NCBI GenBank assembly: GCA_023664535.1
Contig: JAMPFJ010000024.1
Location: 1-44,002 of the forward strand
DNA: 44,002 nt
Origin: Bacteroidales bacterium
GTDB taxonomy: Bacteria > Bacillota > Clostridia > Lachnospirales > Lachnospiraceae
Reading direction: 5' to 3'
In this document: in pieces, positions 1 through 8,029 of the stretch
How positions within the stretch are numbered: the stretch's first letter is position 1
Layout of the letters: every line of letters starts with the position of its first letter
Notes under the pieces: model-generated
The model's input: the letters and a program-made list of their open reading frames with translations, nothing else
What the model was told of the DNA's origin: nothing
Databases searched by the model: none
Translations under genes and position numbers: made by a program

Positions 1-58
1 AAAAACATACCAAAATCTTTTCAAAAATCAGCTTGACATATCACCAGATTGCTCCGTT

Positions 59-697
59 TCAAATAATCTGTTTGCATACGTCTTTCAGACAACAGTTTTC
101 ACAATCCGGTTTAGTCCTTGCCGTACACACCGCTCTTCCGTGATAAACCAGCCGATGGCAGAATTCGCTTCCCTCCTCCGGCGGAATTATCTTCCAGAGT
201 GCCATTTCCACCTTCTTAGGCTCCTTAATCCCATCTACCAGCCCCATACGGTTTACCAGACGAATACAATGGGTATCCGTTACAATCGCAGGCTTATCAA
301 ATACGTCTCCCATAATCAGATTTGCGCTTTTTCTTCCCACTCCCGGAAGCGCCAGCAATGCATCAAAATCATCCGGCACCTTTCCATCATATTTTTCCTC
401 AAGCATCTTCATGCAGGCACTGATGTCCCTTGCCTTGCTGTGTCCAAGACCGCAGGGCTTTACTATCTTTTCAATCTCTTCCACCGGTGCATCCGCCAAT
501 GCCTTTACCGTGGGATATTTTTCGTATAATCCTTCTACCACAATATTCACTCTGGCATCCGTACATTGAGCCGCCAGACGGACACTGACCAACAGCTTCC
601 ATGCGTCGTCATAGTCCAGCGTGCAGCCTGCGTCCGGATATTCCTTTTTTAACAATTCGATAATATCCAATGCTCTTTGCTTCTTTGTATATCCCAT
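59..697 (-). CDS. nth: Endonuclease III, DNA glycosylase/AP lyase
   Basis: This 212-residue protein should excise oxidised pyrimidines from DNA and cleave the abasic site. The helix-hairpin-helix LPGVGRKSAN holds the catalytic lysine (about K123). The catalytic aspartate lies in VTDTHCIRLVNRMG (about D141). Four C-terminal cysteines for a 4Fe-4S cluster are spaced C-x7-C-x2-C-x5-C, one residue longer in the first gap than the classic C-x6-C. Length is normal for the family. It lies 64 bases downstream of thiD on the same strand with its own AAGGAG ribosome site, so it may be read through from the thiamine operon, but nothing ties it to thiamine. The family call is secure; operon membership is not. 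Confidence 0.95.
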   Translation of the reverse strand: MGYTKKQRALDIIELLKKEYPDAGCTLDYDDAWKLLVSVRLAAQCTDARVNIVVEGLYEKYPTVKALADAPVEEIEKIVKPCGLGHSKARDISACMKMLEEKYDGKVPDDFDALLALPGVGRKSANLIMGDVFDKPAIVTDTHCIRLVNRMGLVDGIKEPKKVEMALWKIIPPEEGSEFCHRLVYHGRAVCTARTKPDCENCCLKDVCKQII

Positions 698-761
698 CGT
701 CTTCTCCTTTTTGCTCGTTTCCTGCTTTTGAAAATTATTCTTCTCCGTACAAAATTTATCC

Positions 762-1547
762 TTACCTTGTCCATTTATAATTATGCCAAAGCGGTCCTCT
801 TCCCTTTCCGAGATTTAAATCTGCGGCTATCGCTTCCGCCACGTAGGCCTTAGCCTGTTCAACACTTTCCGCCACGGAATATCCTTTTGCCAAAAAAACG
901 GCAATCGCCGAGGACAGCGTACAGCCGGTTCCATGAGTGTTTTCATTGTCTATACGCTCACCGGAAAACCATATTCCCTCTCCGTTCCGATAGAGTAAAT
1001 CATCCGCCGAATTTTCCAGATGTCCCCCTTTAATCAAAATTGCCCCGCTATAGCCTTCCGCAATCTTTTCGGCAGCCTTTACCATATCTCCCTTTCCCTC
1101 AACGGAAATACCGCTTAACACTTCTGCTTCATAAATATTGGGCGTAATCACATCCGCTAATGGCAGCAGCTTCTCCTTTAATGTCTGTACTGTCCCGTCT
1201 TCCATCAAACTGCTCCCGCTTGTTGCCACCATTACCGGGTCCACCACCACATTCTTCGCCTGATATTCAACGAGTTTTTCACAAACCGCTTCCATAATAT
1301 CCGGAGTGGCAATCATCCCCAGCTTCACCGCCTCCGGAAAAATATCCCGGAATACTGCATCCATCTGCGCTTTGACCATGTTTACCGAAGTCTCCTCCAC
1401 ACTCTCCACCCCCGTGGTATTCTGGGCGGTCAGTGCGGTAATCACCGTCATCCCATATTCTCCTAAACAGGTAATTGTTTTTAAATCCGCCTGAATCCCT
1501 GCTCCTCCGCTGGAATCCGAACCGGCTATACTAAGAATCGTATGCAT
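762..1547 (-). CDS. thiD: Hydroxymethylpyrimidine/phosphomethylpyrimidine kinase
   Basis: ThiD phosphorylates HMP and then HMP-P to give HMP-PP, the pyrimidine half of thiamine. The N-terminus carries the ribokinase-fold signature GSDSSGGAGIQADLKT, and the C-terminal anion hole is HGTGCTLSSA. I place the start at the ATG at 1547, preceded by AAGGA at a 7-base gap. A TTG further upstream at 1571 has no ribosome site. The resulting 261 residues match the family. It is the last thiamine gene of the leftward operon, 38 bases after the HAD gene, and should be under the same TPP riboswitch. Confidence 0.95.
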   Translation of the reverse strand: MHTILSIAGSDSSGGAGIQADLKTITCLGEYGMTVITALTAQNTTGVESVEETSVNMVKAQMDAVFRDIFPEAVKLGMIATPDIMEAVCEKLVEYQAKNVVVDPVMVATSGSSLMEDGTVQTLKEKLLPLADVITPNIYEAEVLSGISVEGKGDMVKAAEKIAEGYSGAILIKGGHLENSADDLLYRNGEGIWFSGERIDNENTHGTGCTLSSAIAVFLAKGYSVAESVEQAKAYVAEAIAADLNLGKGRGPLWHNYKWTR

Positions 1548-1585
1548 TTTATCATCCTTTCCGGCACCCAAAAGCTATCTTTTCC

Positions 1586-2248
1586 CTAACCAAAAAAAGC
1601 GTCAAGCCATTGCGGCAGTTCTTCCAGCCCATGCAGATATACATCGCATACCTGACGTATTTCTTCTGTCCGGTCTGCCGAAGCCTCCTCATAAACCGCC
1701 GCCACGGTAAGCCCTGCCTTTTTTGCCGTTATCATTGAGTGCAGTGAATCCTCCACCATGACAAGCTCTTTGCACGGTGTCCCGATACGCCTCGCCACTT
1801 CTTCATAATATTCGGTATAATTTTTGCTCCATCCTATCTCCGTACAGGTATATATGTCCTGAAAACATTCCCACACGCCAAGATTAGCCAATGCGCCTTT
1901 TACATTCTCCCGCACGGAAGCAGTAGCCAGATAAAGCAGATAGCCCTGTTTTTCCAATAAATGAATTGTCTTTATCATTCCCTTTTTTTCCGGTACGCTC
2001 CAATATCTCTCCCGGATAAATTCTGCCACACCGTCGGCAAGCTGTTCTGCCGATAAAACAATCTGCGGATACAATTCCTTTATGTATGTTCCCGCCTCCA
2101 GCAGGCTCATCGCCGCACAATTTTTATCTACCTCCGGCGGCGCATCAATTCGATGCACTGCCGATAAATACAAATTAGCGGAATTTTCCCAAATTGGCAT
2201 GGAATCAATTAAAACACCGTCTACATCAAATATAATTTTCTTTTTCAT
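1586..2248 (-). CDS. HAD-superfamily phosphatase within thiamine operon
   Basis: This 220-residue HAD hydrolase of the beta-phosphoglucomutase/phosphatase type has motif I DVDGV with nucleophile D8, motif II in LATAS, the motif III region around WSKN, and motif IV VEDSLHS. The helical cap lies between motifs I and II. It sits between thiE (38 bases upstream) and thiD (38 bases downstream) inside the riboswitch-controlled unit. Context therefore suggests a phosphate ester of the thiamine pathway as substrate, for example thiamine monophosphate or HMP-P. The sequence alone does not reveal specificity; general housecleaning or sugar-phosphate phosphatase activity is the alternative. Confidence 0.85.
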   Translation of the reverse strand: MKKKIIFDVDGVLIDSMPIWENSANLYLSAVHRIDAPPEVDKNCAAMSLLEAGTYIKELYPQIVLSAEQLADGVAEFIRERYWSVPEKKGMIKTIHLLEKQGYLLYLATASVRENVKGALANLGVWECFQDIYTCTEIGWSKNYTEYYEEVARRIGTPCKELVMVEDSLHSMITAKKAGLTVAAVYEEASADRTEEIRQVCDVYLHGLEELPQWLDAFFG

Positions 2249-2286
2249 CCTTTTTCCATTCCCTGCACAGACAAAATCGGCGCAGC

Positions 2287-2940
2287 TTATTCCCTGAGCT
2301 GTTTTGCCTTCGCCAATAATTCTGCCGTATCCCGTTCAATATTTTCCGCTGCAAAAATAGCGGACACTACGGCAACGCCATCCACATGCGTACCGCCAAG
2401 CTTTACTATATTATACCCGGTAATGCCGCCAATCGCAACTACCGGGATGGATACCGCATCGCAGATTTCCCGAAGCATCTCCAATGATACATCCTCTGCA
2501 TCCGCCTTGGTGGAGGTGGTAAACACAGAGCCCACCCCCAAATAATCCGCACTGTTTCTTTCCGCTTCCAAAGCCTGTTCCACGGTCTGTACGGATACAC
2601 CGATAATTTTATCCGAACCCAAAATCATTCTCGCCTCCGTCAGGGCTTTATCGCTCTGTCCGATATGTACGCCGTCTGCATGGACTGCTTTCGCAATTTC
2701 CACCTCATCATTAACCACATAGGGTACGCCGTATTTATCCGTTATTTTTTTTACTTCCGCGGCCCGGATAAGAAAATCATCATAGGACAGTTCCTTTTCC
2801 CTGATTTGGATAAATGTCGCCCCTCCCCTTAAGGCTTCTTCTACCACCTCCGGTAAGGCTCTGCCTTTTAACCACATGGAATCCGTTACCGCATACAGGC
2901 ACATGGCTTCCCGGATTTCCTGTTTAGTATAACACTTCAA
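2287..2940 (-). CDS. thiE: Thiamine-phosphate synthase
   Basis: ThiE couples HMP-PP with hydroxyethylthiazole phosphate to form thiamine monophosphate. The TIM-barrel is recognisable from FIQIREKE near the start, the phosphate-binding loop GVGSVFTTSTK, and the late strand AIGGITGYN followed by VDGVAVVSAIF. I choose a TTG start at 2940, because GAGGG lies seven bases upstream and the 217-residue product matches family length. A longer reading to 3012 would overlap thiM and adds residues unlike the family. An internal ATG at MCLYAVTD is possible but leaves a short N-terminus. The gene follows thiM by 31 bases. Confidence 0.93.
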   Translation of the reverse strand: MKCYTKQEIREAMCLYAVTDSMWLKGRALPEVVEEALRGGATFIQIREKELSYDDFLIRAAEVKKITDKYGVPYVVNDEVEIAKAVHADGVHIGQSDKALTEARMILGSDKIIGVSVQTVEQALEAERNSADYLGVGSVFTTSTKADAEDVSLEMLREICDAVSIPVVAIGGITGYNIVKLGGTHVDGVAVVSAIFAAENIERDTAELLAKAKQLRE

Positions 2941-2971
2941 CTTATCACCCTCTTTTCCTGTTATCTGCCGA

Positions 2972-3793
2972 TTATAACCGCTCTGCCCGCGCCCCGGCTT
3001 CCAGCATTGCACCGTCCAGATTACTCATGGCATCAAGCAGATGCATACGGAAGCTTGACATGCCGCTTCCCTCTTCCCTGACCTTCTTTTCCGCCAGTTC
3101 ACCACAAAGGCCTTCCGCCGCCACTGCCGCCACAACTGCATTCAGCCCGTTATCCGGATTTGCGGCAAGATATCCTGCAATCACTCCGTCTAACATACAG
3201 CCGGTTCCGGTAATCCGGGACATTGCCGCTACTCCGTTGCGCACTGCATAGGCCTCTTTCGTATCAGCGATAATATCAATCGCACCGGTAATGGCAATGA
3301 TTGCACCGGTCATCCGGCTAAGCTCCTTTGCAAATTTCACGGTTTCAGCAAGATTATCCTCGGTTACCGCATCCGCTACATCCGCATCCACACCCTTTGT
3401 CGAACCGCTTCCTGAATATACCGTCTTTATCTCCGAAATATTTCCGCGGATTACACTGAACTTTATCTCCTGGAGCAGTTTAAATGTCGTCTCGGTACGA
3501 AATCCGGATGCCCCCGCCCCGACAGGGTCCAAAATCACCGGATGCCCCAGCGCATTCGCCTTTTTCCCCGCTGCCAGCATAGAGCGGACGGTATTCTGAT
3601 TCAGTGTTCCGATATTGATTACCGTGGCATTACAGATAGACGTAATATCCTCTACATCCGCAATTTCGTCACTCATAATCGGTGAACCGCCACAGGCAAG
3701 CATCATATTTGCCACATCGTTTACCGTAACATAATTGGTAATAAAGTGTACCAGCGGACTGCTGTTTTTTACCTTTTCTAAAATTGCTTTCAT
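2972..3793 (-). CDS. thiM: Hydroxyethylthiazole kinase
   Basis: ThiM phosphorylates hydroxyethylthiazole, usually as a salvage step. The 273-residue protein opens with the family N-terminus LVHFITNYVTVNDVAN, then LACGGSPIMSDE, the nucleotide-binding stretch DPVGAGASGFR, and the anion-hole motif ITGTGCMLDGVI with its cysteine. No thiazole biosynthesis genes (thiG, thiH, thiS, thiF) occur in the window, so at this locus the thiazole appears to be salvaged while the pyrimidine is made de novo by ThiC; thiazole genes could lie elsewhere. The 101 bases between thiC and thiM hold no recognisable gene. Confidence 0.95.
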   Translation of the reverse strand: MKAILEKVKNSSPLVHFITNYVTVNDVANMMLACGGSPIMSDEIADVEDITSICNATVINIGTLNQNTVRSMLAAGKKANALGHPVILDPVGAGASGFRTETTFKLLQEIKFSVIRGNISEIKTVYSGSGSTKGVDADVADAVTEDNLAETVKFAKELSRMTGAIIAITGAIDIIADTKEAYAVRNGVAAMSRITGTGCMLDGVIAGYLAANPDNGLNAVVAAVAAEGLCGELAEKKVREEGSGMSSFRMHLLDAMSNLDGAMLEAGARAERL

Positions 3794-3894
3794 CGTATTA
3801 TCCTTCCTTCTTCTAAAATTAAATTCCTGCCCGGCATGAACCGAAGCCCCTGCTTATCCCGCTTTCTGCAATCCGGCTAACCGGCAGGCACACC

Positions 3895-5193
3895 TTATAT
3901 ATCTATCTCCTCACCACGGAGTATTTTATTGATATTCCGCACCGCACACATTTTACCGCACATCGTGCAGGTATCCTCCCTCTCCGGTGTAGATTCCGCC
4001 CGGTAAGCTCTTGCCTTATCCCCGTCCATGGCAAGCGCAAACTGCTTTTCCCAGTCCAGCTCCCGCCTTGCCTGGCTCATCCGGTAGTCCCAGTCCTTTG
4101 CGCCGGGAACGCCTTTCGCAATGTCTGCGGCATGGGCGGCAATCCTGGAGGCAATGATTCCCTCTCTGACGTCTTCTACAGTCGGCAGACGCAAATGCTC
4201 AGCAGGAGTGACATAGCATAAAAACGAAGCGCCATAGGCTGCGGCAACCGCACCGCCGATAGCCGCCGTAATATGGTCATAACCTGGAGCCACATCCGTA
4301 ACCAGCGGACCCAGTACATAAAACGGCGCACCCTTGCATATTGTCTGTTCAATCTCCATATTTGCCCGAATCTGGTCAAGAGGCATATGCCCCGGTCCCT
4401 CAATCATTACCTGTACATTTCTGTCCCATGCTCTTTTTGTCAGCTCCCCCAGCGTCACTAATTCCTCCATCTGGGAAATATCCCCGGCATCCTCAATACT
4501 GCCCGGACGGCAGGCATCGCCTAAGCTTAAGGTTACGTCATAGGCATTACAGATGTCTAAAATTTCATCATAGTACGCATAAAAAGGATTTTCGTTTCCG
4601 GTCAATTCCATCCATGCAAAAATAATGGAGCCCCCCCTGGATACAATATTGGTATGGCGCTTTGCGTTTTTAAACCGCCCGGCAGTCGCCTTATTGATTC
4701 CGCAGTGAATAGTCATAAAATCCACACCGTCCTCAGCATGCATTTTTACTATATCAATCCATTCCCGGGACGTAATACTTTTCAACGCCTTATTGTAATA
4801 TACCACAGCATCATAGATTGGAACGGTGCCGATAATGGCGCCGCACTCCGCAGTTAATCTGGTCCGGAATTTGCGGGTATCTCCAAAAGAACTCAAATCC
4901 ATTATGGATTCCGCACCTAACCGGATGGCTTCATTAACTTTTTCCATCTCTGCATCCGGATTAAGACAGTCCCTGGAAGTCCCTAAATTCACATTGATTT
5001 TTGTTTTCAGTTTTCTTCCTATACCATGCGGCTTTAAACTCCGGTGGCGCTTATTTGCCGGAATGACTACCTGCCCCTTTGCCACAAGCTCCCGGATTTC
5101 CTCCTCCGGAATATTCTCCTCCAGGGCAACCGTTTTCATTTCCTTTGTGATAATGCCTTTTCTTGCAGCATCCATCTGTGTTGTATAATCCAT
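3895..5193 (-). CDS. thiC: Phosphomethylpyrimidine synthase (radical SAM)
   Basis: ThiC rearranges aminoimidazole ribotide into HMP-P using a 4Fe-4S cluster and SAM. Recognisable segments are [19 protein letters not shown] at the start, [51 protein letters not shown], and a C-terminal cysteine motif CTMCGKMC. That motif reads C-x2-C-x3-C, one residue tighter than the C-x2-C-x4-C I know from E. coli-type ThiC. At 432 residues it is the short form without the long N-terminal domain. I prefer the ATG at 5193 over the one at 5202, because AAAGG abuts the latter directly. First gene of the operon, downstream of a TPP riboswitch. Confidence 0.96.
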   Translation of the reverse strand: MDYTTQMDAARKGIITKEMKTVALEENIPEEEIRELVAKGQVVIPANKRHRSLKPHGIGRKLKTKINVNLGTSRDCLNPDAEMEKVNEAIRLGAESIMDLSSFGDTRKFRTRLTAECGAIIGTVPIYDAVVYYNKALKSITSREWIDIVKMHAEDGVDFMTIHCGINKATAGRFKNAKRHTNIVSRGGSIIFAWMELTGNENPFYAYYDEILDICNAYDVTLSLGDACRPGSIEDAGDISQMEELVTLGELTKRAWDRNVQVMIEGPGHMPLDQIRANMEIEQTICKGAPFYVLGPLVTDVAPGYDHITAAIGGAVAAAYGASFLCYVTPAEHLRLPTVEDVREGIIASRIAAHAADIAKGVPGAKDWDYRMSQARRELDWEKQFALAMDGDKARAYRAESTPEREDTCTMCGKMCAVRNINKILRGEEIDI

Positions 5194-5225
5194 TTCACCC
5201 ATCCTTTCATGCGAACCTCCCAGGC

Positions 5226-5259
5226 AAGCAAAAAGCCCCCTGCCGTTACAGAGAGCTTT
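5226..5259 (-). terminator. Riboswitch-controlled intrinsic terminator before thiC
   Basis: On the minus strand AAAGCTCTCTG and CAGGGGGCTTT form an 11-base-pair stem with three G-U pairs and a six-base loop, followed by TTTTTG. It lies between the TPP aptamer and thiC, so it is the probable off-state hairpin when thiamine pyrophosphate is bound. Confidence 0.88.
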
Positions 5260-5295
5260 CTCAAATGGTTCGCCACCACATCATTTACTAGTTTG

Positions 5296-5378
5296 AATCC
5301 CTACGTTAGCATTATCTAAATCAGGTTGCGGGTCGAAGTTGATGACTTCCTCTCAGCCTGCCTCACAAGCTCCCCGTT
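5296..5378 (-). promoter_or_regulatory. TPP riboswitch aptamer (THI element)
   Basis: Reading leftward the transcript contains GGGGAGC, then the P2/J motif GGCTGAGAGG, then CAACCTGATTTAGATAATGC followed by TAACGTAGGGA. These are the conserved core pieces of the TPP aptamer in correct order and spacing. GAAT upstream and ATTC after the core can close P1. The aptamer precedes a terminator and thiC, as expected for transcriptional control of the whole thi operon. Confidence 0.97.
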
Positions 5379-5396
5379 CATATTCAGTTCTACGCC

Positions 5397-5425
5397 AGTT
5401 TAGCACAAATCCCATGGATTGACAA
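5397..5425 (-). promoter_or_regulatory. Promoter of the thiamine operon
   Basis: On the minus strand TTGTCA (5420-5425) and TAAACT (5397-5402) are separated by exactly 17 bases. Transcription would begin about 10 bases before the TPP aptamer. The spacing and position support it, though the -10 is imperfect. Confidence 0.65.
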
Positions 5426-5449
5426 TCCTAAATTTTCCTGCCCTGCTCC

Positions 5450-6811
5450 TTATCGCTTTTCATTTTGGACAACATCGCCCTTTAATATATGTACGCAGAA
5501 ATCCCACATCACCAACGCCATACAGATTACCCAGATAATGGGCTCCGAAATACACACTCCAAAATAGCCAAGCTTTGGCGCAAAAAAAGCCACAATCACA
5601 AATTTCCCCACCAATTCAATACCGCTCCCGATAATCGGAACCACCTTGCGGTTTAATCCCTGCAGGGTGGAGCGCAGCACCAGCAGCGGAACCAGAAAAT
5701 AGAAAAACGGAAAATTGATGCGGATATATTTTACCGCCGTATCAATAATTACCGTATTTTCCGAACCGGTAATCGCCGCAGTAAGAAACGGTCCTACGGT
5801 AAATGCCGCCAATACCCCTACAGTTGACCACGCAAAGCCCAGTAAAAAAATGTCAAAAATTCCTTCTTTCACCCGGTCAATTCTTCCTGCCCCATAATTC
5901 TGGCTGGCATAGGTGGATGCGGTTACGGCGAAGGTACTTAACGGAATCATAAACAGCTCCAGTATTTTTCTTGCCGCCGTATGCGCCGCAATAATCTCCT
6001 TGTCAAAGCTGTTAATGGCGCTTTGTAAAATCACTGTGCCTAACGACACTACAGCAAACATCATTGCCACGGAAAGTCCTGTGGACAGGAGGTCCTTCAC
6101 TATTGAATATTCAACCACTCTGTCCTTTTTCTCTATCTTAAGCTCCGGACACTTCGCCAAGACATACCACAGGCTTGCCATGACCGAAACCAGCTGGGCA
6201 ATTACGGTTGCAACCGCCGCCCCGCCAACCCCCATATGCAGGACTGCCACAAATAAAAAATCCAAAGCCACATTGACCACTGAAGCAATAATCAAAAACA
6301 CCAGCGGCATTACACTATTTCCAATTGCCCGCATGACCCCTGCAAGAACATTATATGCCATTGTAATCACCAGCCCGCCAAAAGCAATGTTCAGATAAAT
6401 CACAGAATCCCCAATAATGGATTCCGGTGTTCCCAATAATCTGAGTAACGGCTTTGTCGCCGCCAGAGCAATTACCGTGAGCGCCACTGCAATTACCATG
6501 GACAATACATAGCTTAAGTAAAGCGTCTTTTTAAACTTATCTTCTTCCTTTCCACCGTAAAATCTTGCAAGAACCATGGAAAATCCATTCGTCAGCCCAT
6601 AAGCAATACTGTTAATAATCAAGCTAAATAAAGGAGAAGTTGCGCCGACTGCCGCCAGCGCATCATCTCCCAAAACATTTCCTACAATAGCCGTGTCCAT
6701 AACATTATAAAACTGTTGAAATATGTTTCCAAATAAAATCGGTACTGAAAATAACAAAATCAGCTTTAGCGGCTTTCCCTCTGTCATATCCAGATTCATT
6801 GATTTTTTCAT
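5450..6811 (-). CDS. MATE family multidrug/organic-cation exporter
   Basis: This 453-residue membrane protein has about 12 hydrophobic segments in two repeats. It begins with MTEGKPLKLILLFSVPIL and LFGNIFQQFYNVMDTAIVGN, typical of the MATE flippase family (sodium- or proton-coupled exporters). It is the last gene of a leftward four-gene operon, 17 bases after the trigger-factor-like lipoprotein, with GGGAG eight bases before its ATG. Substrate cannot be read from sequence. It is a different MATE from the one at 15904 and has no regulator beside it. Confidence 0.93.
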   Translation of the reverse strand: MKKSMNLDMTEGKPLKLILLFSVPILFGNIFQQFYNVMDTAIVGNVLGDDALAAVGATSPLFSLIINSIAYGLTNGFSMVLARFYGGKEEDKFKKTLYLSYVLSMVIAVALTVIALAATKPLLRLLGTPESIIGDSVIYLNIAFGGLVITMAYNVLAGVMRAIGNSVMPLVFLIIASVVNVALDFLFVAVLHMGVGGAAVATVIAQLVSVMASLWYVLAKCPELKIEKKDRVVEYSIVKDLLSTGLSVAMMFAVVSLGTVILQSAINSFDKEIIAAHTAARKILELFMIPLSTFAVTASTYASQNYGAGRIDRVKEGIFDIFLLGFAWSTVGVLAAFTVGPFLTAAITGSENTVIIDTAVKYIRINFPFFYFLVPLLVLRSTLQGLNRKVVPIIGSGIELVGKFVIVAFFAPKLGYFGVCISEPIIWVICMALVMWDFCVHILKGDVVQNEKR

Positions 6812-6828
6812 TATGTTATCTCCCTGTA

Positions 6829-8004
6829 TTATTCCTCTTCCGTCTCTTCGTCAGCTTCATCCTGTTCCTCACCTTCTATCCCGATTATTTCTTCCTCATC
6901 CTCCTCGTCAAATTCATCCTCCAGCATCTCCTCTTCCATCTGCTCCAGGTATTCTTCCTCGGAAATTTCTGCCTTTTTTGCATTCTCATACAAAAATTCC
7001 GTTACCTTTTCCAATACTACCTGATAACCTACCTCTTCCTCACTGTAATCCGTTAAAAATGCCTCCGCACTTTCATATCCGTAAAGCTCATAGATTGACT
7101 CGACATAATCCATAATTTCTGTTTCGGTACAGTCAATCCCCTCTTTTTCGGCTATTGCGCCGATAACCAGCTCATAATTGACATTATAATTTATTTCCTC
7201 TTCCTTAATCTCTTCCGTCAGCCCGAATGTTTCCTCATAGCCCTCTAACGTCATCCCATACATTGCGGCATAATATTCGTTATTGCTGTCGTAATTTTCC
7301 TTACACTGCTCATAAAGCTCCTGCGGATATCCGTCAAATTCGGAATGCTCGATAAGATAATCCATAATTTCGGAAATCGTACCGCCCTTATATTCCTGTT
7401 CCTTTTCCTCGGCAATTCCCGTCTTTATTGCCTCCCGGTAATCGGCCATTGTTTCGTAATCCGTCTTTTCCTTAACAAACGCCTCGTTACATTCCGGAAT
7501 ATTTTCCTCACTGATTTTATTCAGGGTAACCTTAACCGACGCTGTTTTTCCCACGTCCTCTTCATCCGCAAATTCTTCCGTCAGCTCTACTTCCACCGTC
7601 TTGCTTTCCCCGGTTTTCATTCCCACTAACGCTTTCTCCATTTCCGGATACAGGTATTCCTCGCCAATCACAATTTCTTCATTTTCACCGGAATAGTCCT
7701 CTTCCACCTTACCGTCAATCTTTACCTCATAGTCAATATCCGCATAATCCCCTTCCTTTGCATTTCTGTCGGTAATCGGGGTATAGGTCGCATATTCATA
7801 CATGGATTCCTCAACTCCCATATCCACCTCGTCGTCACTCACCTCGTAAATGACCGCCTGCGCCTCTACGCCTTTATATTCACAGAGCTTTACATATTTT
7901 GCATAATCCACATCCGGCAGATACTTTGACGAAACGCCCGTACATCCCGACATTACTGAAACCATCATTATTCCTGCTATTCCCAAAGCTGTTTTCTTCT
8001 TCAT
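6829..8004 (-). CDS. Trigger-factor-like lipoprotein with FKBP-type domain
   Basis: The 391-residue product has a lipoprotein signal (lysines, hydrophobic run, then VMSGC lipobox). Next comes a segment resembling the PPIase domain of trigger factor (EGDYADIDYEVKIDGK through GMKTGESKTVEVELTEEF), then a helical region like the trigger-factor C-terminal chaperone arms. The ribosome-binding N-domain is absent. The last roughly 45 residues are almost all Glu and Asp. Start at 8004 is supported by GGAG and the signal peptide; a longer reading to 8067 would run into the upstream gene. I infer an extracytoplasmic, membrane-anchored folding factor. Prolyl isomerase activity is not certain because active-site residues were not checked by alignment. 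Confidence 0.82.
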   Translation of the reverse strand: MKKKTALGIAGIMMVSVMSGCTGVSSKYLPDVDYAKYVKLCEYKGVEAQAVIYEVSDDEVDMGVEESMYEYATYTPITDRNAKEGDYADIDYEVKIDGKVEEDYSGENEEIVIGEEYLYPEMEKALVGMKTGESKTVEVELTEEFADEEDVGKTASVKVTLNKISEENIPECNEAFVKEKTDYETMADYREAIKTGIAEEKEQEYKGGTISEIMDYLIEHSEFDGYPQELYEQCKENYDSNNEYYAAMYGMTLEGYEETFGLTEEIKEEEINYNVNYELVIGAIAEKEGIDCTETEIMDYVESIYELYGYESAEAFLTDYSEEEVGYQVVLEKVTEFLYENAKKAEISEEEYLEQMEEEMLEDEFDEEDEEEIIGIEGEEQDEADEETEEE

Positions 8005-8029
8005 TTTTATCTCCTTTATCCTGTTTAAT

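Noticed and set aside
1..58. Terminator downstream of nth
   Set aside because: No stem-loop with a T run is visible in the 58 bases available.
140..529. 129-codon plus-strand frame opposite nth
   Set aside because: It is antisense to a clear endonuclease III gene, has no ribosome site and encodes a low-complexity, unfamiliar sequence.
2941..3012. Longer N-terminus for ThiE
   Set aside because: It overlaps thiM, has no ribosome site, and adds residues unlike ThiE; the TTG at 2940 has a good site.
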